A stretch of 6,366 nt of DNA from Clostridiales bacterium UBA4653 (GTDB lineage: Bacteria > Bacillota > Clostridia > Oscillospirales > CAG-272), in contig DHMB01000118.1 in assembly GCA_002405565.1 (NCBI GenBank), forward strand, positions 2,823 to 9,188, read 5' to 3'. Positions 1-5,291 of the stretch are shown here, piece after piece. The notes beneath the pieces were generated by a model that worked only from the letters and a program-made list of their open reading frames with translations, did not search any database and had not been told where the DNA came from. Positions within the stretch are counted from its first letter, which is position 1. Each line of letters starts with the position of its first letter. Position numbers and translations under genes: made by a program.

Positions 1-20
1 CTTTTCTTTTCAAAGAAAAG
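1..20. repeat. Perfect 9-bp inverted repeat (palindrome)
   Basis: CTTTTCTTT at 1-9 is followed by 2 nt and then its exact reverse complement AAAGAAAAG at 12-20. The first 14 bases recur at 97-110. There is no T tract after it on the + strand, so it does not look like a complete terminator in this orientation. It begins at the window edge and may be part of a longer element. Confidence 0.6.
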
Positions 21-96
21 TAGGGAGGGAGTTTTTATCAAAAAATCGCGCATGTGCTGACTTTTCGCTTTGTTTTTACAAAGTTTATTATGTTTA

Positions 97-110
97 CTTT
101 TCTTTTCAAA
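97..110 (+). repeat. Second copy of a 14-nt direct repeat
   Basis: CTTTTCTTTTCAAA occurs here and at 1-14, 96 bp apart. The second copy lacks the complementary right arm (CAAAATC instead of GAAAAGT), so only the first copy is a full palindrome. The two could be remnants of a dispersed intergenic repeat, or low-complexity coincidence in T-rich DNA. Confidence 0.45.
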
Positions 111-119
111 CAAAATCGG

Positions 120-149
120 GGCATAAAAAAATCCGTGCGTCGCAAATTA
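120..149 (+). promoter_or_regulatory. Candidate forespore (sigma-G/sigma-F-like) promoter of spoIVB
   Basis: GGCATA (120-125) resembles the sigma-F/G -35 (TGCATA/TGAATA). After 17 nt, CAAATTA (143-149) resembles the sigma-G -10 (CATACTA), matching at five of seven positions. The GG that sigma-F prefers at the upstream edge of its -10 is absent, so sigma-G fits better. Bacillus spoIVB is known to be made in the forespore under sigma-F and sigma-G, which makes the match sensible, but the motif is short and degenerate. A start near 156 would fall inside the 153-173 hairpin, which is a point against it if that hairpin works in the RNA. Confidence 0.35.
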
Positions 150-152
150 AAA

Positions 153-173
153 GCGGTACGAAAAAAGTACCGC
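153..173 (+). other. Perfect 7-bp hairpin in the spoIVB upstream region
   Basis: GCGGTAC (153-159) and GTACCGC (167-173) are exact reverse complements around the 7-nt loop GAAAAAA. No T run follows on the + strand. On the - strand the stem is followed by TTTTAATTT, so it could weakly terminate a converging transcript. It abuts a second set of stems at 173-215. Confidence 0.55.
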
Positions 174-215
174 ATAAACGAATCGGCGGAGCGTTTATGA
201 AAAAACATTCCGCCG
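173..215 (+). other. Possible H-type pseudoknot in the spoIVB leader
   Basis: CATAAACG (173-180) pairs perfectly with CGTTTATG (192-199). CGGCGGA (184-190), in the loop of that stem, pairs perfectly with TCCGCCG (209-215). The two helices interleave, which is the topology of an H-type pseudoknot, and it ends 12 nt before the spoIVB ATG. A competing local hairpin, TTCCGC (208-213) with GCGGAA (220-225), would sit directly over the ribosome binding region. The pairings are seen in the sequence; folding and function are inference. Confidence 0.4.
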
Positions 216-227
216 GAAAGCGGAAAA

Positions 228-1253
228 ATGACAAAAAACAAAGCGGCACTTAGGCTGACTGTTTTTTTGACCGCTATAATGATTTTTTCGACGATAAGCG
301 TCTCCGGCGCAAACCGTGACTCGCTCATCGCCGCAGGAACACCTCTCGGTATCCGTTTCAGGACAGACGGCGTTGTCATAACGGGCGTGCGTCCGATAAG
401 CGAAGCCGAACGTTCTCCCGCGCTTGACGCGGGGCTCCGCAGGGGCGACGTCATAACCCATATAAACGAAACAAAGATTGACGGCGCAGAGTCACTGCAA
501 AACGCAGTCAAAGGCTCGGAAGGGAATGTAACAGTAAAATATCTCCGCGCGGGGCGGGAAATGACAACAACAGTCGCCCCGATGTCCGATTCCGAGGGCG
601 AGCGAATGCTCGGTCTTTGGATAAGGGAAAGTGCGTCGGGAATAGGCACTGTGACATTCATAGATCCTTCGGACGGCACCTTTGCGGGACTCGGTCACGG
701 CATTTGTGACCCTGAAAGCGGCGCTCTCCTCCCGATGGCGGAGGGCACGGCGCAGGACGTCATTCTGACCGGAATAACTGCGGGCAAGCGCGGTTCCCCG
801 GGCGAGCTTCACGGCTTTTTCTCGGGTAAACAGAGCGGAAAACTGACGGCAAACACGTTTTCGGGCATAACGGGGATATTTTCCTCCGTCCCCGAAGGGC
901 TTGAAAACGAGATATACCCTGTCGGAAAGAAGGACGACGTCCACGAAGGGCAGGCATATATTTTCACCACGGTCGACGGTGAGGGCAGAAAGAAATATGA
1001 GATAACAATTTCAAAGATAGACACAGGCGGCAGCCAGAAAAATTTCACAGTTACCGTCACAGACCCTGCCCTGCTTGAAAAAACGGGCGGAATAATCCAG
1101 GGAATGTCCGGCAGTCCCATAATTCAGGACGGAAAGCTCATCGGCGCGATAACTCATGTTCTCGTCTCCGACCCCACCTCCGGATACGGAATTCTGATAG
1201 AAAACATGCTGAGCGCAGGACAGACAGTAACCTCCCTTGACATTGCGGCATAA
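228..1253 (+). CDS. spoIVB: SpoIVB, stage IV sporulation S55 serine protease
   Basis: 341 aa. SpoIVB is secreted from the forespore into the intermembrane space, where it cleaves SpoIVFA and so releases SpoIVFB to process pro-sigma-K. Residues 10-27 are a hydrophobic signal/anchor segment. Residues about 45-118 form a PDZ domain (GLRRGDVITHIN core). Residues about 125-330 are the S55 peptidase domain. By alignment with the Bacillus protein, the catalytic residues are His157 (GLGHGICD), Asp279 (VTDPALL) and Ser294 (GMSGSPI); the ending DPTSGYGILIENML is also family-typical. The protein is shorter than the roughly 425-aa Bacillus protein, mostly between the membrane segment and the PDZ domain. 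ATG 228 is the only start after an in-frame stop at 198. The ribosome site is weak (GGAAAG, 215-220). recN and spo0A, the classical neighbours, are not seen: spoIIE follows directly, and the upstream gene lies outside the window. Confidence 0.97.
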   Translation: MTKNKAALRLTVFLTAIMIFSTISVSGANRDSLIAAGTPLGIRFRTDGVVITGVRPISEAERSPALDAGLRRGDVITHINETKIDGAESLQNAVKGSEGNVTVKYLRAGREMTTTVAPMSDSEGERMLGLWIRESASGIGTVTFIDPSDGTFAGLGHGICDPESGALLPMAEGTAQDVILTGITAGKRGSPGELHGFFSGKQSGKLTANTFSGITGIFSSVPEGLENEIYPVGKKDDVHEGQAYIFTTVDGEGRKKYEITISKIDTGGSQKNFTVTVTDPALLEKTGGIIQGMSGSPIIQDGKLIGAITHVLVSDPTSGYGILIENMLSAGQTVTSLDIAA

Positions 1254-1297
1254 AAATCATAGGTCAAAATCAGGCAAAATAATATATAAATCCGAAT

Positions 1298-1395
1298 AAA
1301 AACGCCCATAATGCGCCTTTGCGGCAAAAGGAAAAAAGATAAAACGCTTTTCGCCACCCGCATATCGACACGCATTTCGGGCGTTTTTGTTTTAT
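1298..1395 (+). terminator. Probable spoIVB terminator within a long branched inverted repeat
   Basis: AAAAACGCCC (1298-1307) is exactly complementary to GGGCGTTTTT (1379-1388). After a 2x2 mismatch, AATGCG (1310-1315) pairs with CGCATT (1371-1376). Inside, GGCAAAAG (1324-1331) can pair with CTTTTCGCC (1345-1353) with one bulged C. The 3' arm runs into TTTTTGTTTTATT, as in an intrinsic terminator. The - strand also ends in a T run (GGGCGTTTTTATTC), so it could work in both directions. The loop of about 70 nt is long for a simple terminator. Confidence 0.5.
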
Positions 1396-1398
1396 TAT
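1365..1398 (+). promoter_or_regulatory. Candidate Spo0A-dependent sigma-A promoter of spoIIE
   Basis: TCGACA (1365-1370) matches five of six bases of the -35 TTGACA. TATTAT (1393-1398) is a -10-like hexamer 22 bp downstream. ATCGACA (1364-1370) read on the other strand is TGTCGAT, six of seven bases of the Spo0A box TGTCGAA. Bacillus spoIIE and spoIIG are known for sigma-A promoters with 21-22 bp spacers and 0A boxes overlapping the -35, so the arrangement fits spoIIE. Two exact TATAAT words (1398-1403 and 1406-1411) are alternative -10s without a clear -35 at 17 bp. Using the second would put the RNA start at or inside the ribosome site. Confidence 0.4.
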
Positions 1399-1416
1399 AT
1401 AATTGTATAATAAAGC

Positions 1417-1435
1417 AAAGGACGTGATTTATTTG
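1417..1435 (+). promoter_or_regulatory. Ribosome binding site that sets the spoIIE start at TTG 1433
   Basis: AAAGGA (1417-1422) lies 10 nt before TTG 1433. The frame is open further upstream, to a TTG at 1403 and a GTG at 1424. The 1403 TTG lies within the promoter-like TATAAT words with no ribosome site ahead of it. The GTG is only 1 nt after AAAGGA, too close for initiation. TTG 1433 is therefore the best start. Confidence 0.65.
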
Positions 1436-3853
1436 CAAAACAGAAAATTCGGAAAGACAGCCGCGCCGCCGATTGAAGAATACGGAAAAAGCAACCTGCG
1501 CAAAGTGCTGATACGTGTTCTGCGGGCTTCGGGAGCCGTTCTTCTGGGACTGCTCCTTTCATCGGCAAAGGGCCCTCTCGATACATATCCGTTTGTCATC
1601 GCGCTGACGGCTTCCCTTTCATCCGGGACAGGCTTTGCGGCTCTCGGGATAGTTCTCCGGTTTATTTTCGGAGGCGCGGGGATGACCGTTCCCGCGTTTA
1701 CATATTCCGCGGCGGCTGTGATGATTGCGGCAGCGCGCTGGCTTTTCTGCCTGCTTTTCATCGGCAAAAAAGAGATTGCAAAAACGGGCAGACTGACGGA
1801 TGACGTCGCAACAAGAGTGCTTTCGGCGTGTATAGCGTCGGTCGGCGGCGCGCTCGTGACGGTATTTTCCGTCGGTTTTGATACATACAGGCTCATCGGC
1901 GGAATTTTTTCCGCATGTGCCGCAGGCGCAATGACGTTTCTCTTCGCCTCCCTTTTTGACAGACGATATTTCTTCCCCTCCGCATATGAGGCGGGAGGAC
2001 TGCTGCTTATGGTCGGAGTGACTGTGGCGCTCTCGGAAATCTCGTTCCACTCGCTCTCGCCGGCGCTCATCTTTGCCTTCGGCATGACGCTCTGGTGCGG
2101 ATATTGCGGCGGATGGACAAGGGGTTGCGCCGCGGGGCTCATGCTTTCGCTCGCCTGCGGTGGCGGTGACATTGCGGAGATTGCCCTTTTCGGACTTTTC
2201 GGCGGACTGTTTTTCCCCGTCAATTGTGTTGCCTCCTCTTCCGCCGCGCTTATCGCGCTCGTGACCTGCGGCGCAATATCCGGCGGGATTGAAAAGGTGC
2301 TTTCATTTCTTCCGGAAGCGCTGATAGGCACGTCGGTCATAACCGTAATGTCAATACTGAAAATAATGCCGCGATATGTGCCGATTGAGGAAAGCTCTGC
2401 CGAAATGCTCTGCCGCGACATCACAGACAAAAAACGCGAGGAGGAAAGAATTATGAAGCTGAAGCTCCTGTCCGGCGCGCTTGCGTCGCTTTCACAGGTG
2501 ATAAAAAACATTTCCGACCGTATGCGCAAGCCGGACGAAACGTCCCTTGCGGGAATGTGCAGACAGGTGTGGGCGGAGAAATGCGTCGGTTGCCCGATGG
2601 ACTGCCCCTGCAAGAATATGTCCTCCGTCGGCACGGACACACGCCTTGAAAGGTTTGTTTCAAAGCTGATGACGGCGGGAAAGGTTCCTCCGTCACGCCT
2701 TGCGGAGCTGACAAGGTGCAAATGCCCGAAAAGCGATGAGATAATCGAGGAGATAAACCATCGTGCGTCAAAAATGATTGAATATGCTATAAAATTCGAT
2801 AAGACAAGCGTTTTCGCCTTCGATTACGGAACGATGTCCCAGCTTATGTCGGACGCTGTTTCTCAGAGCGGCGCGGGATATCCCGTCGACCGCGTCCTTT
2901 CGGACAGACTTGCAAAAGCGCTCCTCCGCGCGGGAATTTCCGCGGAAAACGTTGTCGTCTGCGGCGACAGAAAAAAATACATAGTGGCGACCGGCACCTC
3001 CCTTCTTTCCGGCACGATGGGGGCGGATGAGATACGCAAGCTGTGCGAGGAGGTCTGCGGGGTGCGCCTGCTTCCGCCGGAATATACGGTTCAGGGCGGG
3101 TGCGCCGCAATGACGCTTGAAGGCGCAAAGAGTATCGACGTTTCATATGCGGGCAAGCAATCCGAAAAGGACGGCGAGCGCGTCTGCGGCGACAGCGTAT
3201 CGGTGACGGAGTCTGCCGACGGCTGTTTTTATTGCTTCATCTGCGACGGCATGGGCAGCGGCGAGACCGCCGCGCTTACGTCGCGCGTGTGCCGTGTGTT
3301 TCTTGAAAAAATGCTCGCCTGCGGCAACGACAAGACAACGACCCTTGAAATGCTGAATATGTTCCTAAAAAACCGCGGCGCGGAATGTTTTGCGACGATA
3401 GACCTGCTTGAAATCGACATGCACACGGGCACGGCTTCCTTTATAAAGAGCGGCGCGGCGCCTTCGTATATCGTCCGCGGCGGAAACCTTTTCAGAATCG
3501 CTTCCGGCACGCTTCCCGTCGGTATTCTTTCGGACATTTCCGCAGAGGTGACGGAATTCGAGCTTGAAAAGGGCGATGTCATCGTCATGGTCAGCGACGG
3601 TATCTGCGGAGATCCGGAGCTTGACAGCACATGGCTCTGCGATTATCTGACAAAGGAAATGACGGACGACCTGGCTCTGACGGCGGAGAAAATCATGCTT
3701 CGGGCAAAGAAGGAAAACAAGCGCTCGGACGACATGACCGTCGAGCTTCTGCGCATTGAAGCTCCCGCGAAAAACGCAATGGACAAAGTCCCTTCCGTGA
3801 CGGGTGAGTTTTCGCCTTTCGGCGATGATTTTTCCGTCCAAATCGGAGGATAA
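1433..3853 (+). CDS. spoIIE: SpoIIE, stage II sporulation PP2C-type phosphatase
   Basis: 806 aa from TTG 1433 (816 if the upstream TTG at 1403 were used), close to the 827 aa of Bacillus SpoIIE. SpoIIE goes to the polar septum through FtsZ and dephosphorylates SpoIIAA-P, freeing sigma-F in the forespore. Residues about 22-312 hold roughly ten hydrophobic segments, the integral membrane domain. The middle part (about 320-560) is the regulatory/FtsZ-interaction region and has a cysteine cluster (Cys376, 384, 387, 391, 393, 429, 431). The C-terminal PP2C domain (about 560-778) has the metal-binding motifs CGDSVS, ICDGMGSG (Asp605), VSDGICGD (Asp722) and SDDMTV (Asp766/767), plus SGAAPSYIVRGG and LPVGIL, typical of SpoIIE. 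A tail of about 28 residues follows the PP2C fold. All expected acidic residues are present, so it should be active. It has its own candidate promoter and terminator. Confidence 0.97.
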   Translation: MQNRKFGKTAAPPIEEYGKSNLRKVLIRVLRASGAVLLGLLLSSAKGPLDTYPFVIALTASLSSGTGFAALGIVLRFIFGGAGMTVPAFTYSAAAVMIAAARWLFCLLFIGKKEIAKTGRLTDDVATRVLSACIASVGGALVTVFSVGFDTYRLIGGIFSACAAGAMTFLFASLFDRRYFFPSAYEAGGLLLMVGVTVALSEISFHSLSPALIFAFGMTLWCGYCGGWTRGCAAGLMLSLACGGGDIAEIALFGLFGGLFFPVNCVASSSAALIALVTCGAISGGIEKVLSFLPEALIGTSVITVMSILKIMPRYVPIEESSAEMLCRDITDKKREEERIMKLKLLSGALASLSQVIKNISDRMRKPDETSLAGMCRQVWAEKCVGCPMDCPCKNMSSVGTDTRLERFVSKLMTAGKVPPSRLAELTRCKCPKSDEIIEEINHRASKMIEYAIKFDKTSVFAFDYGTMSQLMSDAVSQSGAGYPVDRVLSDRLAKALLRAGISAENVVVCGDRKKYIVATGTSLLSGTMGADEIRKLCEEVCGVRLLPPEYTVQGGCAAMTLEGAKSIDVSYAGKQSEKDGERVCGDSVSVTESADGCFYCFICDGMGSGETAALTSRVCRVFLEKMLACGNDKTTTLEMLNMFLKNRGAECFATIDLLEIDMHTGTASFIKSGAAPSYIVRGGNLFRIASGTLPVGILSDISAEVTEFELEKGDVIVMVSDGICGDPELDSTWLCDYLTKEMTDDLALTAEKIMLRAKKENKRSDDMTVELLRIEAPAKNAMDKVPSVTGEFSPFGDDFSVQIGG

Positions 3854-3889
3854 CCGTCCAAAAACGAGCTTTTCGGAGAAAAACAGAGG

Positions 3890-3936
3890 AAAAATCGGCT
3901 TAAATTCCGTTATTTTCGCCTAATTTCGATTTTTTT
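3890..3936 (+). terminator. Intrinsic terminator of spoIIE
   Basis: AAAAATCG (3890-3897) pairs with CGATTTTT (3927-3934). Stacked inside it, AAATT (3902-3906) pairs with AATTT (3922-3926) after a 4-nt bulge. The 3' arm runs into seven T residues (3930-3936), and another T run follows at 3940-3946. The stem is AT-rich but correctly placed 37 nt after the spoIIE stop. Confidence 0.6.
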
Positions 3937-3939
3937 AAG

Positions 3940-3985
3940 TTTTTTTCAAAAAAATATTGCATTTTATATATATATCTGCTATAAT
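3940..3985 (+). promoter_or_regulatory. Strong sigma-A promoter with extended -10 and UP-like A/T tract (pot operon)
   Basis: TTGCAT (3957-3962) is the -35. After exactly 17 bp comes a consensus TATAAT (3980-3985), preceded by TGC, an extended -10. T7-C-A7 at 3940-3954, just upstream of the -35, resembles an UP element. Transcription should start near 3991-3993. This is the best promoter in the window. It gives a leader of about 148 nt before the potA ATG, and the leader contains an intrinsic terminator. Confidence 0.85.
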
Positions 3986-3991
3986 GCTCTT

Positions 3992-4095
3992 GTGAATTTC
4001 GGATGGGGGTTCCGTCCGGTCGAAAATATATTTTTTGATATTGTTCACGGCACTTTTTAATGCACGGAAAATCTCGGTTTTTCGTGCATTTTTTT
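3992..4095 (+). ncRNA. Structured pot-operon leader, candidate attenuator or riboswitch of unknown class
   Basis: From the predicted start to the end of the terminator T run the leader is about 104 nt. It has three successive hairpins: CGGATGG/CCGTCCG (4000-4006 with 4012-4018, one G-T wobble), a weak AATAT/ATATT (4025-4029 with 4038-4042), and the 13-bp terminator at 4059-4090. TTCCGT (4010-4015) is exactly complementary to ACGGAA (4064-4069) in the 5' arm of the terminator, so a pairing exclusive with both hairpin 1 and the terminator is available. CACGG occurs twice (4046-4050, 4063-4067). I do not recognise a known family. It could instead be an independent short RNA. Confidence 0.5.
4059..4095 (+). 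terminator. Strong intrinsic terminator inside the pot leader
   Basis: A continuous 13-bp stem pairs 4059-4071 (AATGCACGGAAAA) with 4078-4090 (TTTTTCGTGCATT), with one G-U wobble. The loop is TCTCGG, and the stem runs into seven T residues (4089-4095). It lies after the strong promoter and 44 nt before the potA start, with no gene between. It therefore cannot be the end of an mRNA for a protein and would limit read-through into potABC. Confidence 0.85.
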
Positions 4096-4098
4096 AGA

Positions 4099-4112
4099 TT
4101 TGCGAAAGCAAA
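4099..4112 (+). other. Small GNRA-tetraloop hairpin upstream of potA
   Basis: TTTGC (4099-4103), the tetraloop GAAA, and GCAAA (4108-4112) form a perfect 5-bp hairpin between the leader terminator and the potA ribosome site. The downstream A-rich strand (4110-4113) could also pair with the terminator U tract. Its role is unknown; it may simply be a spacer or RNA-stability element. Confidence 0.4.
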
Positions 4113-4129
4113 AATTTATAATTAAAAGT

Positions 4130-4142
4130 GGGAGCAGAAATG
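4130..4142 (+). promoter_or_regulatory. Ribosome binding site that sets the potA start at ATG 4140
   Basis: GGGAG (4130-4134) lies 5 nt before ATG 4140. The in-frame GTG at 4128 overlaps this ribosome site and has none of its own, so ATG 4140 is the better start. Confidence 0.75.
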
Positions 4143-5291
4143 GACCGTAATACTAAAATCATCGAGCTGAGAAATGTTTCAAAAAGCTTTGACGGCGAAA
4201 CCGTACTCAAAAATCTTTCCCTTGACATTCATGACAAGGAATTCATCACCCTGCTGGGCCCCTCGGGCTGCGGCAAAACGACTACGCTTCGTATAATCGG
4301 CGGCTTTGTTGAACCCGACGAGGGCGACGTATGCTTTATGGGCGAAAGGATAAACGACCTCCCCCCCTATAAACGTAATGTCAATACCGTTTTTCAGAGA
4401 TACGCTCTGTTTCCTCATCTGAACGTATTTGAAAACATCGCCTTCGGACTCCGCGTACACCGCACGCCCGAAAAAGAAATAGTTGAGAGAGTTGAAAAAA
4501 TGATAGCTCTCGTAAACCTCAAGGGCTTTGAAAAAAGAAGCGTTACAACTCTCTCCGGCGGTCAGCAGCAGAGAGTTGCAATCGCGCGTGCGCTTGTAAA
4601 CAATCCGAAGGTTCTTCTTCTGGACGAGCCCCTCGCCGCACTTGACTTAAAGCTCAGAAAGGACATGCAGAAGGAGCTCAAAAACATCCAGCAACAGACG
4701 GGCATAACGTTTATCTACGTTACGCACGACCAGGAGGAAGCTCTCTCTATGTCAGATACAATCGTCGTTATGGCGGACGGCGAAATCCAGCAGATCGGCA
4801 CCTCCACCGACATATATAACGAGCCGAAAAACGCCTTCGTTGCGGACTTCATCGGCGAATCAAACATTCTGGACGGCACCATGCTCGACGACCTCAAGGT
4901 CAAATTCTCCGGTCACGTTTTCGACTGCGTCGACAAGGGCTTCGGCAAGAACACCCCCGTTGACGTCGTTGTCCGTCCGGAGGACGTTGATATAGTACCG
5001 ATTGAAAAGGGCATGCTCCGCGGCATTGTCACATCCGTCACCTTCAAGGGCGTGCACTGGGAGATAATCGTCGATATCGGCGGCTTCAAATGGATGATAC
5101 AGACGACGGACTATTGCGCTCCGAACGCCGAAATCGGACTTTTCATAGAGCCCGACGCAATTCATATAATGGAAAAATCCGAATATTCGGATATGTACGG
5201 CGACTATTCCTCTTACAGCGAGGAATTCGACGAGCTCTCCGACGCAAGCACGGAGGAGGAAGATGACGAAACGGAGGCGGAGGAGGAATGA
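4140..5291 (+). CDS. potA: PotA, polyamine ABC transporter ATPase
   Basis: 383 aa from ATG 4140. This cytoplasmic ATPase powers spermidine/putrescine import and would act as a dimer on PotB and PotC. Residues 7-240 are the nucleotide-binding domain: Walker A GPSGCGKTT (40-48), Q-loop Gln86 (VFQRYALFPH), signature LSGGQQQR (138-145), Walker B VLLLDEP with catalytic Glu163, D-loop LAALD, and switch His196 (YVTHDQEEA). Residues about 275-345 are a TOBE-type C-terminal domain (VVVRPEDVDIV, GIVTSVTFKGVHWEI). Residues 349-383 form an unusual tail with 17 Asp/Glu and no Lys or Arg. Expression appears to be controlled by the leader with the terminator upstream. The stop overlaps the potB start (ATGA, 5288-5291). 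PotA is separated from other TOBE-containing importers (iron, phosphonate, sugar types) by its PotB/PotC-type neighbours. The exact polyamine cannot be told from sequence. Confidence 0.95.
   Translation: MDRNTKIIELRNVSKSFDGETVLKNLSLDIHDKEFITLLGPSGCGKTTTLRIIGGFVEPDEGDVCFMGERINDLPPYKRNVNTVFQRYALFPHLNVFENIAFGLRVHRTPEKEIVERVEKMIALVNLKGFEKRSVTTLSGGQQQRVAIARALVNNPKVLLLDEPLAALDLKLRKDMQKELKNIQQQTGITFIYVTHDQEEALSMSDTIVVMADGEIQQIGTSTDIYNEPKNAFVADFIGESNILDGTMLDDLKVKFSGHVFDCVDKGFGKNTPVDVVVRPEDVDIVPIEKGMLRGIVTSVTFKGVHWEIIVDIGGFKWMIQTTDYCAPNAEIGLFIEPDAIHIMEKSEYSDMYGDYSSYSEEFDELSDASTEEEDDETEAEEE
5273..5290 (+). promoter_or_regulatory. potB ribosome binding site inside the potA acidic tail codons
   Basis: GGAGG occurs at 5273-5277 and again at 5279-5283, 10 and 4 nt before ATG 5288. 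These purine runs are also the Glu codons of the last PotA residues, so the acidic tail and the potB ribosome site share sequence. Together with the ATGA overlap this suggests translational coupling of potA and potB. Confidence 0.7.

Noticed and set aside
38..679. 213-codon - strand frame over the spoIVB upstream region
   Set aside because: Most of it is antisense to spoIVB, with a low-complexity end in the AT-rich gap; no recognisable domain.
1403..1432. Upstream start for spoIIE at TTG 1403 or GTG 1424
   Set aside because: TTG 1403 overlaps promoter-like TATAAT words and has no ribosome site; GTG 1424 is 1 nt after AAAGGA. TTG 1433 has proper spacing.
1154..1438. Small hydrophobic - strand frame covering the spoIVB-spoIIE gap (94 codons)
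   Set aside because: It overlaps the 3' end of spoIVB and the spoIIE promoter/start and runs through the inverted repeat; its hydrophobicity comes from AT-rich DNA. I see no convincing ribosome site or homology.
1429..2721. Long open frame on the - strand inside spoIIE (430 codons)
   Set aside because: It is antisense to the clearly recognised SpoIIE membrane domain, its composition is Ser/Pro/Ala-rich with no recognisable domain, and it is explained by codon bias of the + strand.
3992..4060. 22-codon leader peptide frame (GTG start) in the pot leader
   Set aside because: It begins at the predicted RNA start with no ribosome site and has no run of regulatory codons. The overlapping ATG frame at 4003 also lacks a ribosome site. 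A leader peptide is possible but unsupported.
4000..4070. Resemblance of the pot leader to ykkC-type (guanidine/ppGpp/PRPP) or fluoride riboswitches
   Set aside because: Short words such as GGGTTCCG and CACGG recall ykkC, and GGATGG-GTTCC recalls the fluoride motif. The expected additional stems, the ACTGGTCCGAGAG-like segment and the fluoride pseudoknot partner are missing. Only a covariance search could overturn this.
4128..4139. Upstream GTG start for potA at 4128
   Set aside because: It overlaps the only ribosome site (GGGAG, 4130-4134), and the PotA family alignment begins after ATG 4140.
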